Source: CAZSHG01 sp964606695 [NCBI: uncultured bacterium] (GTDB lineage: Bacteria > UBP14 > UBA6098). From it: a stretch of DNA of 64,000 nt. Shown one piece after another: positions 9,501 through 18,827 of the stretch. The translations under genes were made by a program, and so were the position numbers. The stretch covers positions 4,770 to 68,769 of the forward strand of contig CAZSHG010000012.1 of the NCBI GenBank assembly GCA_964606695.1. The letters run 5' to 3'. The notes under the pieces were generated by a model. It was not told the DNA's origin. It did not search any database and was given only the letters and a program-made list of their open reading frames with translations. Within the stretch, counting starts at the first letter, position 1. Each line of letters opens with the position of its first letter.

Positions 9501-10206
9501 CGCGGAAGCTCCGGGCAATTTCTATACAGAGCCCGAAATGCCGCTTTCCAAATTCGCCCCGGACAATATCTTCCTCAACTGGAAACTCCCGATATTAGCT
9601 GGCGATAAGGCCTTGACTATAGCCTATTCCAGCTTCGCCGATGTAGGTTATGACGATTACGATAAACCTGAACCCCCAGTTTCGCCTTATGGCGAAGTCG
9701 AACCGTCGCTAATCGAGGACGATAATCTCAGATATTCCACCAGCGTTCGACCGGACGGCGAATGGAAGATTGTCCTCCCGCGCGAAACAGAACTCAGCTG
9801 GGATCCGAACGCGGTCCCGCCGGAAGGCCTTACTCTCATCGCGAATGACAAATCCATCGATATGCGTTCGATCGGTTACGCGAGCGCTATCGGAAACGCG
9901 AAAATAATATCGGGAGACGCATTGCCTTCGAGTTACGTTCTCGATCCAGTGCATCCGAATCCCTTCAATCCAACGTGCGAGATTCCCTTCTCCCTGCCGG
10001 AGGCTTCGGAGGTTACCATCGAGATTTTCGATATAACAGGCAGACAGATCATCACCCTCGCCGACCGCGATTACGACGCCGGAAGATACAGCGTTAAATG
10101 GCACGGCGTGGATGAAATAGGTCGGGAGATGCCCGGCGGCCTCTATCTATGTAGAATGAAAGCTGGAAGCTTCGTCGAAACGCGACGCATGCTTCTGTTA
10201 AAGTAA
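6571..10206 (+). CDS. Large secreted fibronectin-III/Ig-like protein with C-terminal sorting domain
   Basis: This 1211-residue protein has a signal peptide (about residues 1-27, hydrophobic core LALLVLFIITAGTAV). Several beta-sandwich modules follow, with recurring W-x-Y/VYR/DxxGN motifs typical of fibronectin type III or Ig-like folds, rich in Asp, Tyr, Trp and Pro. A region around residues 845-960 (YNLVSLPV, YGYWLL) resembles modules that often precede sorting domains. The last 85 residues, from HPNPFNP (about 1128), have DITGRQI, GRYSVKWHG and GLYLCRMKAG, the layout of type A C-terminal sorting (FlgD-Ig-like) domains. It is probably secreted or held on the surface. A GGCC-GCAA-GGCC hairpin (6542-6553) sits directly before the GGAGG Shine-Dalgarno. 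No enzymatic motif is seen. Confidence 0.85.
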   Translation: MSRYHRTIGLALLVLFIITAGTAVSQPLSAELISTGYGLIGDTLYTGSLILDGFVKGHSVELRILAPSSSAEYNFYRTPYGETDPDVITGWIPVDSVEIDGGGDGEIFKHSASAANSSDTVDTRYPLWLMHDWYRPDRVDVEHTAYGDDAPIPYIDLRWSRGTDSASGVYFYLIYRALNEWDLSYITDTMFPIDTVWESGAPGYIYRDYGVTPGVRYFYKIIPVDKAGWIRRSENNTIIGKAQPAPSMFPPCAFLEVLPRYHSGSGITVNIDHTLCPARPDVEYRYLKREVIFVDGVPEVVPSTEDSSDWTSNDYYFWNTDTCKTYTFSAKVREIDYIEHGWTDLTSFRILSTNDDIPPDCPDTFSAVSLGEDGILVNFTHHAENDCGSGTMGYYLYRVEDTDWGVVLDEGTDPSVGWETALEDHILWTYPIDPSDPHYTFQDDGPTDPVIDLEDEACYYYLVCPYDSAGNVSWFNCPYIGGQLDTACVDKGVGAPVAISLDFPEYVTDSVIVWFKDTTHCDAVSVVIQWARSIDFTVGFSSTDPLPIMDPASGPPVWEYENTGTAGCADEDLLKFTFYSEHENTYYFRAKFIDDNENHSEWSTPLLSTTFDNTPPNAVAIHYMHSIATDVNDVKVRLTWPADSISDAGIGVQGVKIYRSDAEGTLGSEIANLTPTTHEYYDMAPDPGDNWHNNVYTIVPYDGLGHENTTGTQKFFPTLAGSEGMNYHPPLPPEILEVNVSPYLDSFTVVWNDTGPGHMVNRYTLRHSASLTGLWSPDPLLRVEVNVGAGSRKTFPIEDLIGGLRHYFTMYARDTRTPSNQSGWSEVFEYELSYITATCTLHCARGYNLVSLPVVPGNNNPGVIFPGCSEIWEWDHFAGVYLDASDSPIEPGKAYWILVSDPTDFIVSGIPVTRIAETMSEWGWWTVGACYDTVPMGFEFTGGNELAWGWNTVAGEYYELVDSLGVGLESGYGYWLLAEAPGNFYTEPEMPLSKFAPDNIFLNWKLPILAGDKALTIAYSSFADVGYDDYDKPEPPVSPYGEVEPSLIEDDNLRYSTSVRPDGEWKIVLPRETELSWDPNAVPPEGLTLIANDKSIDMRSIGYASAIGNAKIISGDALPSSYVLDPVHPNPFNPTCEIPFSLPEASEVTIEIFDITGRQIITLADRDYDAGRYSVKWHGVDEIGREMPGGLYLCRMKAGSFVETRRMLLLK

Positions 10207-10220
10207 CGAGGTTCGAAGAA

Positions 10221-13200
10221 ATGAATATTTCAAATAAGGAGCGAGCCTTGAGATATAGAATTATTACAAAAACCGCGTGGTTACTTGTTCTGGTAATCGC
10301 AGGGGCGGCTTTGGCTCAAGCGCCGCCCATAGTTACACCCGAACCGGCGTTTACCGCCGGATTCACGAATCCGATAATGTGGAGCGCGCCGGGCACCGTG
10401 CCAGGAATCACCACGGCGTGGGAAATCTGGGTCGATGAAGCAGAAACAGGATACCCCGATTGGCCGGATATCCCGGACACGATTGGACCGTCAGACATCT
10501 CTATTTTTATGATCGAGGATGTTGCGGCGGATTGGGGAGACACTTACGGGTCGGATTACGCTTACCCCGTTGGTATAGGCGATCTCGGTTCGGCGGATGA
10601 TCCCCTTACGTCCGGCGTTAGATACTGTTACAAAGTCCGCTATCGCTGGCTGGACGACCCGGACTACGGCTTCTCCGAATGGTCTGAAACTTATTGCAGT
10701 CGGCAGGATGCCTCGCCACCGTCCAATTCCATCGATGAATTGCCCGTCTGGACGAACACAAGCGTGTGCGACGTATATTATCGCACCGAAGATTTCGTCT
10801 GCGGTGGCATTGACAGCGCTGTCCTTTACTACAAAGCCGAAATCGACAGTCCCTGGATTCGCTACGATATAGATTTCCCGGCTCCAGCGATGGGGGAAAG
10901 CTATTACGAAGGTTCTTTTGCTTTCGATTCGGACGAGGCCTGGGGCGACGGACCTTATTATTTCTATGTAGTCGGATGGGATAGTCTGGACAACGGCTTC
11001 GTTCCCGGAGTTGGGACGCATTATCCGCTGGCCTGGACGCGCATCGACGACGAGGATCCTTCGAGCATGTTGGACACAGTCGGTTTACCTTTATATTATA
11101 ACGGCTGGTCAGGCGGTATTAATCTGAACTTCAGCGGAAACGATACCTACAGCGGCGTTTACACTGGATATCTCGATACCGACTACGAAACCGGCCATTC
11201 ACATTTCATAGATTCGCTGTTCTTCTACGGCGAGATGTCCGTGGATAGCTTCTTCGTGTTTACACCGACCGAAAACGGGATTTACAACCTCCGTTCAACG
11301 CTGGAAGATTCCGCCGGCAACTTCGAAAACGATGCGGCCTGGGATTGGACGATTAACGTCGATACGGGGGATCCGACATTCGGCGGCGTAGAGGTTTACG
11401 ACACCACAACCTTGCCGCACCGCTACGACGTCCCCGCATTGTCCGGCTGGACGAACGAAACCGAGGTCGAGGTAGTCGCGCTTTCCCCGGATGATCCGGA
11501 ACTGAACGACTACGCAAGCGGAATAGAAATAGTCGAAGCGGCCTCGAACGCAACGTTCACCTCCGATCTGGAGGCCTTCGATTACGGGGACACGCCTTAC
11601 TACTGGACTACGGCTCCCGGCCCCGACGGCGACCGCGACGCGTATCTCAGATTGACCGACTACGCGAACAACGTTTCGTCGGAACGTCAGGGAATAATCA
11701 CACTGGACACCGAAACTCCGATACTCTTCGATCCCATCGAGATTCGGAACAGGCTCACACCGGATCATTCCGGCGATACGACGGTTTCACTTACCGTTGA
11801 CGTCATCGCGGAAATCGACCCGGCGGGAGGAACGGTCAGCGGGATTTTCTTTTCGCAAAACCTCTCCGACCTCGACGCCATTGACGATGACGATTGGGAA
11901 CCGGTGGACGGCGATTACGAATATACGTTCACAGGATTCTCCGACCTCGACTGGATGACGCTCTACGCCGCGGTTCGCGACAGCGCGGGCAACGTCAGCG
12001 TGGAGGCCTTCGATTCGATTCGTTACATAACCGGAAGCGAGTTCGTGGAAATCCTCAGTATAAAAGACATCGACGGCCCGGATATGACAGGCCGATACAC
12101 CGATACAACGCTGGTAGAAATCAAAATCCGTTACGGCGACGGTATCGACAGCATTCTCCAGTGGGACGGTAGCGCGGCTATCGACGACCCGGACACCTTC
12201 TTCTGGGTGCCCGACCCGACCGGCACCGACGACACCGTTACCATAATCGGTAAACTCGACCGCTCCGACGGCTGGCATTCGATTACGGTAAAGGGAGCTT
12301 CCGAATACGGCGGCGGAATCTACACCTCGCCGGACGTCGATTCCATCGAACTGGACATCCAGTATCCGCGAATCGGCACCTTTAATGTGGTCGATATTAC
12401 CACGGCGCTCGAACCGGGTATTCCCGCGGATATCGCCGACACCGGCTGGACTAATAATCAGACGGTTAAAGCGAGTTTCCTCGACCCGACGGACACCGGC
12501 GGCGATCCGGCACATCCCGGGACGGGAATTTACTACTACAGGCTTTCGGTTGAAAGCGACCCCGTTCTGGATACTGGAGGTTTCCCGACTCCCCATAGCG
12601 TGAATTTCGACTTGCCTGCGGATGAGGTTCCTTACGAGGTCTGGGGTGAAATCCAGGACTCGGCTGGCAACTGGTCATCCGAAGCGATCCCGGATGATTT
12701 CGGAATCACGTTGGATACGCATGTTCCGGTTCTCGATTCGATCCAGCTCTGGGACGCTGAAATGACGTCTATGGAATACACGGATAGTGCTTTAATAACT
12801 GTAAAGGCTTTTGGTAACGACGGTACTTACGAAAATCCATATTATATAGCGATTTTCGAAGACCTGGGGGATTATCCCGGAGAAGTTCGTAATATTCGCA
12901 CTCGTTACTACTCTATAGGCAATAGTTATACACTAACAGATGTTGCAAGCAGCGGTCTTAAAACAGTGTATGTCGCTTTCATGGATCGCGCCGGTAATAT
13001 TTCTACGGTTACTGAAAGTCAAATAATGTATAACAAGGAAATCGAACTCGAACTGACACTATACGACACCGACAGCGACCCGATGAACACGACCTGCACC
13101 AACGAAAGCAACGTTACCGCGATTCTGGAAATCCCTGCTTCGAGCACGCCGGCGGCGGAATATATCCTGACAGAATCTTCAGGCGCAGATCCGCTTCCGG

Positions 13201-15014
13201 ACGATCCCAGATGGGAAGACTACTCAGAAGAAGTAACCTTTACCCTCAGCGAGGGCGAGGGGGAAAAGGTCGTTTACGGCTGGGTGCTTTCGGTGAGTAA
13301 TATCGTTAGCCCGATGGCCGTCGATACGATCTACCTCGACCAGACCGCGCCCGAAATGGACGAGGGTTTCGAGGTATGGGACACGACGTCCGCCGATGCC
13401 TTCCCGAACGTCTTCCAGTCTGCGCTTGGATGGTCGAACGAGGCCTATGTCTTCGCGCAGGTGCCCAGCGCTTACGACGAAGGATGCGGCGTCGATTCCA
13501 TGCGTTTCAGCGGCGGCATCGATCTCGACCTGTGGCAGGCCATCGACTTCAATGTCGATTCGATGATTCCTGCAGTCGATCTAAAATTCCGCACGGACAG
13601 TATTCCGCTGATGCTGGACATAGAATCGGAAGGACGAAAAGATGTTACCGCCCAATTACAGGATACTGCCGGCAACTGGGGCAACACCTTCGATCCTAAT
13701 AGCATGATCACAATACACGGTGGTTACGATACTCAGGCACCGGACTTCGACTTCCTGGATGTTTACGATACCACACTGACCGACAATGTTACCACACCGA
13801 GGCCGTCGACACTTCCGATCCATTTCACCGACGATCCGGCGCCGGGTTTCCTATGGAAAGTCTGTTGGCAGATTGATGCGGATATGTATTGCACTGTTTA
13901 CGACGAAACATGGGATACCGATAGTTCTGAGATATTCTTTGCGGCTTTCCCAGCGGAACTGGCCGAAATGCTCGAACCGAATGTTCACTACGATCTGAAC
14001 GTCGTGGCTATAGACTCCGCCGGTAATCCCAGTGAAATGAAGACGGCTGATCTTCTGGTTATTCCCGATACTATCAGGTTCGACTTCATGGTGGTCGATA
14101 GCAACGACACCGAAGATTCCGAATACTGCGGCGAACTGACTGTGATGACCAAAATAGACATAGAAGATCCTCCCGATGAAATGCGTTTCGGCGAATCGGA
14201 AACAGCTCTCGGAAGCTGGATGACTTATAGCGATGAAGGTTACTTCACGTTGGGTTCCAGCGCAAACGGAATGAAGTTCGTTTATGCTCAGGTTCGCTAC
14301 GGTATTGATATGTCGCAAATCGAGGTCGATTCGATTATCCTGGATACGCAGGTGCCGACTGTTGGCAACATCACCGCCTACGACCTCGAATCCGGCGACC
14401 CGAACTATACCGAAGAATTCACCATCGGACTGCAGGCAACGGGTTGTAGCGACAATTTCGAAATAGGGTCGATCTTCATCGCGGAAGACCCCGATTTCAC
14501 ACTCAACGCCGTTCGTTGCGATTTCGATTCGGTATCCCTGGACGGTTCCACCGGCTGGACGACCTACGATGTCAGCGAGGAACCTTACATCCCGGAAGAA
14601 GAGGAGCCTTCCGGCAGTATCGGCCAGGACGCACGTCGTTTCTGGGCGCAACTGATGGATAGAGCGGAGAATCCCGCCGTTCAAATAAAACAACCTTCTA
14701 TAGTTATAGACCTCGATAACCTGACTATCTCCAACTTCCCGAATCCCTTTAACCCGGATGTCGAACCTACGTTTATCAGGGTGAAGGGTCTGGAAACCGG
14801 AGAGACTGTCGAGGTCAACGTTTACGACAACTACGGCAACCTCGTCTGGAACGAATCCAAATCCGCCGAACCCAATAGCAAAGCGCTGGATATCCTCTGG
14901 GACGGTAAAAACGGACAGGGGGATAAGATCGCAAGCGGCGTATATGTAGCTGTTGTCGAGACGGGAGGAGAAATCTTCAAACGCAAGATAGCAGTATGGA
15001 AAGGGGGTGAGTAG
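10221..15014 (+). CDS. Giant secreted Ig-like repeat protein with FlgD-type C-terminal domain
   Basis: At 1597 residues this is the largest protein in the window. A signal peptide (core WLLVLVIAGAALAQA) leads into about ten bacterial Ig-like modules marked by repeated D-SAGN or DRAGN turns, for example DSAGNVS and DTAGNWG. The C-terminal part, from NFPNPFNPD at about residue 1505, ends in VNVYDNYGNLVW, ILWDGKNGQGDKIASGVYVAVV and a basic tail, matching a FlgD-Ig/type A sorting domain. The protein is very acidic and probably extracellular, perhaps adhesive or structural. It starts 14 bp after the previous secreted protein and ends 2 bp before the PorV-like gene, so the three are likely co-transcribed. 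Codon use shifts to A/T-ending codons between about 12770 and 13035, unlike the modules on either side. Confidence 0.87.
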   Translation: MNISNKERALRYRIITKTAWLLVLVIAGAALAQAPPIVTPEPAFTAGFTNPIMWSAPGTVPGITTAWEIWVDEAETGYPDWPDIPDTIGPSDISIFMIEDVAADWGDTYGSDYAYPVGIGDLGSADDPLTSGVRYCYKVRYRWLDDPDYGFSEWSETYCSRQDASPPSNSIDELPVWTNTSVCDVYYRTEDFVCGGIDSAVLYYKAEIDSPWIRYDIDFPAPAMGESYYEGSFAFDSDEAWGDGPYYFYVVGWDSLDNGFVPGVGTHYPLAWTRIDDEDPSSMLDTVGLPLYYNGWSGGINLNFSGNDTYSGVYTGYLDTDYETGHSHFIDSLFFYGEMSVDSFFVFTPTENGIYNLRSTLEDSAGNFENDAAWDWTINVDTGDPTFGGVEVYDTTTLPHRYDVPALSGWTNETEVEVVALSPDDPELNDYASGIEIVEAASNATFTSDLEAFDYGDTPYYWTTAPGPDGDRDAYLRLTDYANNVSSERQGIITLDTETPILFDPIEIRNRLTPDHSGDTTVSLTVDVIAEIDPAGGTVSGIFFSQNLSDLDAIDDDDWEPVDGDYEYTFTGFSDLDWMTLYAAVRDSAGNVSVEAFDSIRYITGSEFVEILSIKDIDGPDMTGRYTDTTLVEIKIRYGDGIDSILQWDGSAAIDDPDTFFWVPDPTGTDDTVTIIGKLDRSDGWHSITVKGASEYGGGIYTSPDVDSIELDIQYPRIGTFNVVDITTALEPGIPADIADTGWTNNQTVKASFLDPTDTGGDPAHPGTGIYYYRLSVESDPVLDTGGFPTPHSVNFDLPADEVPYEVWGEIQDSAGNWSSEAIPDDFGITLDTHVPVLDSIQLWDAEMTSMEYTDSALITVKAFGNDGTYENPYYIAIFEDLGDYPGEVRNIRTRYYSIGNSYTLTDVASSGLKTVYVAFMDRAGNISTVTESQIMYNKEIELELTLYDTDSDPMNTTCTNESNVTAILEIPASSTPAAEYILTESSGADPLPDDPRWEDYSEEVTFTLSEGEGEKVVYGWVLSVSNIVSPMAVDTIYLDQTAPEMDEGFEVWDTTSADAFPNVFQSALGWSNEAYVFAQVPSAYDEGCGVDSMRFSGGIDLDLWQAIDFNVDSMIPAVDLKFRTDSIPLMLDIESEGRKDVTAQLQDTAGNWGNTFDPNSMITIHGGYDTQAPDFDFLDVYDTTLTDNVTTPRPSTLPIHFTDDPAPGFLWKVCWQIDADMYCTVYDETWDTDSSEIFFAAFPAELAEMLEPNVHYDLNVVAIDSAGNPSEMKTADLLVIPDTIRFDFMVVDSNDTEDSEYCGELTVMTKIDIEDPPDEMRFGESETALGSWMTYSDEGYFTLGSSANGMKFVYAQVRYGIDMSQIEVDSIILDTQVPTVGNITAYDLESGDPNYTEEFTIGLQATGCSDNFEIGSIFIAEDPDFTLNAVRCDFDSVSLDGSTGWTTYDVSEEPYIPEEEEPSGSIGQDARRFWAQLMDRAENPAVQIKQPSIVIDLDNLTISNFPNPFNPDVEPTFIRVKGLETGETVEVNVYDNYGNLVWNESKSAEPNSKALDILWDGKNGQGDKIASGVYVAVVETGGEIFKRKIAVWKGGE

Positions 15015-15016
15015 AG

Positions 15017-16828
15017 ATGAGAAAGGCAATTAACAAAATAACATTAGCGACTCTATTACTTACCCTGATAGCTTCCGCGGCTTTCGCCCAGGACGGTACC
15101 GCGGGACAGGCCGGCGAACTGCTCCGAAGCGGAATCGGCGCGAGAAGTTTCGCCATGGGGCGTGCATACACCGTCATGCCCTCCGGCGGCGACGGCATAG
15201 TTTGGAACCCCGCCGGACTCGGCAAACTCGGAAGATGGGAATTGCATCTCATGCACGCTCAGGGCTATGTCGATAGCCGGCTCGAATACGGCAGTTTCTC
15301 GATTCCCATAAGCAATCTCGGCGGCTTTGGCGTCGGTTTCGCCAACGAGGGCGTATCAAAAATCGATGGCAGGGACGCGTTCAATCGATCCACCGGCGAC
15401 CTTACATGGGGCGAATCTGTGGTTATGCTCGGATGGGGTCGCGCCTTCATGCAGAACAAATTCTACGCCGGTCTCGCCGGAAAATACGTAATGAAGAATA
15501 TGGGCGACGAATCCGCCACCGGACTCGGCGGCTTCGATATCGGCCTTATCTCAAAGGATATCATGTTCAAATACCGCGTGGCCCTGGTTGTCCAGAACCT
15601 GGGCGCGGGCGAGATTGCGGGCGAACCTTACCCGATGACGATTCGCGCGGGACTCGGCTACAGGGCACTACGCGATTTGTATATTACTGCGGACGGCGAA
15701 ATGGTCTCCGGAAGAGGAATCTCCCCGAGAATCGGCGCGGAATACAGCTTCGGGTGGCTCTTGTGTCGCGCCGGTTTCGACGTTATAAAACCGGAAATAA
15801 CATTCGGTCTCGGATTCATGATCGACAACATCGCCGGACGTGTTGCGGGAACTTATCCCCGACTCGATTACGCCGGCGGAGCGATGAATCCGCTGGGGAT
15901 GAACTACGCGAGAGTATCGCTAACCGTCCTCGGCGAGGAAATGACCAAACTCGAAGACATCGAGGGCGATCCCTGTGCGCAGTTATCCTCGATAGAACCG
16001 CATATGTCCAAACGAGGTTTCACCGGCGCAAAAGCGAACCTAATTTACGGAACCTGCCGTTTCAGGGACGAGACATACAATATGCCGTTTACCGCCGAAT
16101 CGCAACTTGGAGATATATATTCCTTCTTCAACGAGGCCTATTACGGCAAATACGGTTCCGAATGGCCGATTACAATCGTAACGGACAGTCTCGCCAGAAC
16201 GATCTTCAACCAGAAGACTCATTATATGTATGCCGAAACGCGAATGGCGAGGGGCTTCGAGGCGGAAACGAAATCGCTATTAGAGAACCTGATTTCCGCG
16301 GGTGGAGATAGCGTCCAATACGACGTCCGTCTGCAGTATGATCTCGCCAGAACACAGGAGGAACTCGGCGAGACCGATGAAGCATTGAGCACCTACAAAG
16401 ATATCGCTAATCGATCTGGCGAATCTCCGGTGAAAATCCTGTCTCTGTATCGCAGTTCTCTTCTGATGCGGGATTCCGATAAGAACGCTGCCAAATCCAA
16501 TCTGGAAACGTTGGTCAACGAATACGCAAGCGGTTTCTACGATGAATCGGGTAATAGAATTTCCTATCCCATGTTCCCGAAATACCGCGACAATTCGGTG
16601 GTTGACGACGCTACGGTTTTACTCGCCGACCTGATATTCAATACTGCTGGCGGAGACAAGGCTCAGATTCGTAAAGCACTCGGCATGTATCTCGACGTCC
16701 TGATTTTCTACCCCGATATGTCGATTGAAAACCGCAGGGAAGCCGCGGAAAAAGCGGCAATATGTTACGAAGAATTAGGCGATGACGAAAACGCCGAAAG
16801 AATGCGTTCAAAAATAGAAACTCTCTAA
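15017..16828 (+). CDS. PorV-like outer-membrane barrel protein with C-terminal TPR region
   Basis: A signal peptide (ending AAFAQD) is followed by GAGELLRSGIGAR-like, SFAMGRAY and IVWNPAGLG motifs, the signature of the PorV/PorQ/UPF0164 barrel family. The barrel spans about residues 25-310 with alternating Gly/aromatic strands. A second part, about 320-603, is mostly helical with TPR-like pairs (YDLARTQEELGETDEALSTY; AICYEELGDDENAERM). In type IX secretion PorV is the outer-membrane shuttle that hands cargo to the attachment complex; that role here is inference from homology and from the sorting-domain proteins immediately upstream. A barrel fused to periplasmic TPRs is unusual for PorV proper. 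It starts 2 bp after the giant Ig-like gene and comes just before the ExbB/ExbD genes. Confidence 0.85.
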   Translation: MRKAINKITLATLLLTLIASAAFAQDGTAGQAGELLRSGIGARSFAMGRAYTVMPSGGDGIVWNPAGLGKLGRWELHLMHAQGYVDSRLEYGSFSIPISNLGGFGVGFANEGVSKIDGRDAFNRSTGDLTWGESVVMLGWGRAFMQNKFYAGLAGKYVMKNMGDESATGLGGFDIGLISKDIMFKYRVALVVQNLGAGEIAGEPYPMTIRAGLGYRALRDLYITADGEMVSGRGISPRIGAEYSFGWLLCRAGFDVIKPEITFGLGFMIDNIAGRVAGTYPRLDYAGGAMNPLGMNYARVSLTVLGEEMTKLEDIEGDPCAQLSSIEPHMSKRGFTGAKANLIYGTCRFRDETYNMPFTAESQLGDIYSFFNEAYYGKYGSEWPITIVTDSLARTIFNQKTHYMYAETRMARGFEAETKSLLENLISAGGDSVQYDVRLQYDLARTQEELGETDEALSTYKDIANRSGESPVKILSLYRSSLLMRDSDKNAAKSNLETLVNEYASGFYDESGNRISYPMFPKYRDNSVVDDATVLLADLIFNTAGGDKAQIRKALGMYLDVLIFYPDMSIENRREAAEKAAICYEELGDDENAERMRSKIETL

Positions 16829-16876
16829 TTTAAGGATAATGGTAAACCAAAATCATAAAGGACTAAGGAGGAGCAA

Positions 16877-18241
16877 ATGAATCTCAGGTGCATCGCTCAA
16901 ACTACGATGCTCACTGCATTGCTCGCGATTATCGCGATTACCGCGCCGGTTTACGCTCAGGCTCCGGGTGAAATGGACTCCGTATGGCTCCATACATCCA
17001 CGGCCGAATTCGAAAAAACCGACGAGGGTTTCATGCTCAATATGGAGTGGGAACTTTACGTCAAAAAGGCGAAAGACCGACGTGGATCATCATACGGAGA
17101 TTGGGCTACACTCGATCCCGAAAACGTGGACTATACTTACAGGATCGAAGTCGCGACGGATTCTGCATTCACGAATATCGTCAAATCCGAAGAGACTTCC
17201 GAACTGAGCGGGACTATACGTGAACTCGATTTCGAGCAGTTCTATGTTGCCCGCGTGCAGATCGTCAATCCGCCGATGAACTATCGCGACGATTTTGCCT
17301 CGGGAACCGTTTTCAAGCATGAAAAACCGACGAGCGGAACGGGAGAGCAGGAAAAGAACCTGGTATATTGGGTAGGTTTCTACCTCAAATACGGCGGTTG
17401 GCAAACATATTTCATTATCGCCTTCGGTATTATCGGCATCTTCGTGATATGGCCGATTACCTGGTGGAGATTGCGTATGGCCAATATATTCCCGCCGAAT
17501 AAACCGGGATTCCTTTACTCGGCGCTTCCTTTCGATATGACTGGAAAGTCAGATCATCTTTCCGATAAAGGAAACGTATATACCCGCGAAGTAGCCAAAT
17601 ACTGGTCTCGGGCAATGGCGTCTATGGTGCAGGATCCCAGTTATTGGGATACCACCGAGGACTTCATCAAAGCTACCATGCAGGAGCAGGAAGAAGTCAA
17701 AAAGCGTATGTGGGTCGAAGAAGGCCTGCCCGCTATTGAACAGGCTATCGACGTCTGCAAGAACGGCGTCCCCGGAATTAAACTGAAGAGAAAACCGCTC
17801 GAATACCCGTTCCCCAGAGTTCTTCTCGCCGCGTTGGAAAACCAGCGTGCGAATAGAAACAACTGGTGGACGAGCCAGGAAATGGACCGCGCCACCGAGA
17901 ACACGGCATATAAGGAAATCGACGATATCAAGGGCTGGACAATTACAGCGTTCTGGGCGCTTGGCTCGATCGAACCTATGCTCGGTCTGTTCGGAACGGT
18001 GCAGGGCATCCAGAAAGCATTTATGGGTATTCAAGCGCAGTTGCGCGAAAACCCCGATGCCCAGATGGCCGAAACCGTCGAGAAACTCGCGGGCGGAATT
18101 CAACAAGCGCTCATTACTACAATTCTCGGTCTGATGTTCGGCATTCCGTTCATGTTAATGTATTACTATTACCGCGGAAAAGCGGATATGATCTTCTCAA
18201 AATGGGAAGAAATCTTAATCGAGATACTCAATAGGGCGTAG
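16877..18241 (+). CDS. MotA/TolQ/ExbB-type proton channel with an N-terminal periplasmic domain
   Basis: Three membrane segments are visible: residues about 175-195, 353-375 and 408-430. The last two contain the family core, with GLFGTVQGI (370-378) matching the ExbB/TolQ signature and GGIQQALITTILGLMFGIP in the third. Unlike standard ExbB (about 240 residues), it starts with a cleavable-looking signal peptide (1-27) and about 130 residues of fibronectin-III-like sequence (30-150) that would sit in the periplasm. The cytoplasmic loop (200-350) is also long. With the two ExbD genes that follow it should form a proton-driven motor acting on envelope partners. A strong AAGGAGGAG site precedes the ATG. 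The extra domain could dock the channel to the adjacent secretion or scaffold proteins. Confidence 0.92.
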   Translation: MNLRCIAQTTMLTALLAIIAITAPVYAQAPGEMDSVWLHTSTAEFEKTDEGFMLNMEWELYVKKAKDRRGSSYGDWATLDPENVDYTYRIEVATDSAFTNIVKSEETSELSGTIRELDFEQFYVARVQIVNPPMNYRDDFASGTVFKHEKPTSGTGEQEKNLVYWVGFYLKYGGWQTYFIIAFGIIGIFVIWPITWWRLRMANIFPPNKPGFLYSALPFDMTGKSDHLSDKGNVYTREVAKYWSRAMASMVQDPSYWDTTEDFIKATMQEQEEVKKRMWVEEGLPAIEQAIDVCKNGVPGIKLKRKPLEYPFPRVLLAALENQRANRNNWWTSQEMDRATENTAYKEIDDIKGWTITAFWALGSIEPMLGLFGTVQGIQKAFMGIQAQLRENPDAQMAETVEKLAGGIQQALITTILGLMFGIPFMLMYYYYRGKADMIFSKWEEILIEILNRA

Positions 18242-18257
18242 TTCAAGGAGGAAAACC

Positions 18258-18821
18258 ATGGCAAAGCCAAGAGGGGATTCAATCCCAAGTGCCGACTGGA
18301 CCTCCATGATCGATATCATCTTCCAGTTGCTCATCTTCTTCATGGTCACGATGGCCCTGGGAACCGTCCAGCAACAAGCCGCGGCGGCCCAGCAAGGTGA
18401 GGAACAGGAAAATCTCCCCGAACTGCCCGGAATGACCGACCTCGGCGAAGCCCTGGATATTACACAGGGAACTTTGCTGATTCATGTCGCAGACGACGAG
18501 GATAACGAGGTGTCGGGCGATCTAATCGTCTATTTCCTCACGCATGAAATCCCAACAGTCGATGACGCGAAGAAGGATACTACTCATACAGCCGGGCCGT
18601 TCTCATGGGAGAGAGCATACGATAAGTTCGCTAAAAAAATGGCCGACCATCGTATGTTTGGCGAACCTTTGCCGACAGTTGAAATGCGAGCTACCAAGAA
18701 TCTACCCTATGGTTCGGTGCTCGACGTAATGAACCTATGTTACCACGACGATGAAGAGTTGCGAATCAACCAGGTATTCTTCAGATTCGCAAAGCTTTCA
18801 AAAGAACCGAGAGGAGGGTAA
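18258..18821 (+). CDS. ExbD/TolR family protein, first copy
   Basis: The N-terminal membrane helix (about residues 14-34) holds the key aspartate, Asp19, in SMIDIIFQLLIFFMV, matching the proton-carrying Asp of ExbD/TolR. The rest (about 150 residues) is periplasmic; it opens with a Gln/Ala-rich linker and ends in the family's MRATKNLPYGSVLDVMNLC segment, seen as 'R.D......V..VM....' in ExbD. An AAGGAGG site lies 9 bases before the ATG, and the gene is 16 bp after the ExbB-like gene. Together with the second copy it could form a hetero-dimeric ExbD pair inside the pentameric channel. Assignment to Tol, Ton or another system is open. Confidence 0.93.
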   Translation: MAKPRGDSIPSADWTSMIDIIFQLLIFFMVTMALGTVQQQAAAAQQGEEQENLPELPGMTDLGEALDITQGTLLIHVADDEDNEVSGDLIVYFLTHEIPTVDDAKKDTTHTAGPFSWERAYDKFAKKMADHRMFGEPLPTVEMRATKNLPYGSVLDVMNLCYHDDEELRINQVFFRFAKLSKEPRGG

Positions 18822-18827
18822 GGCTAA

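Noticed and set aside
13851-15029. 392-codon minus-strand frame
   Set aside because: It is antisense to the C-terminal part of the giant Ig-like gene and follows from that gene's codon bias; it has no start signal or known family.
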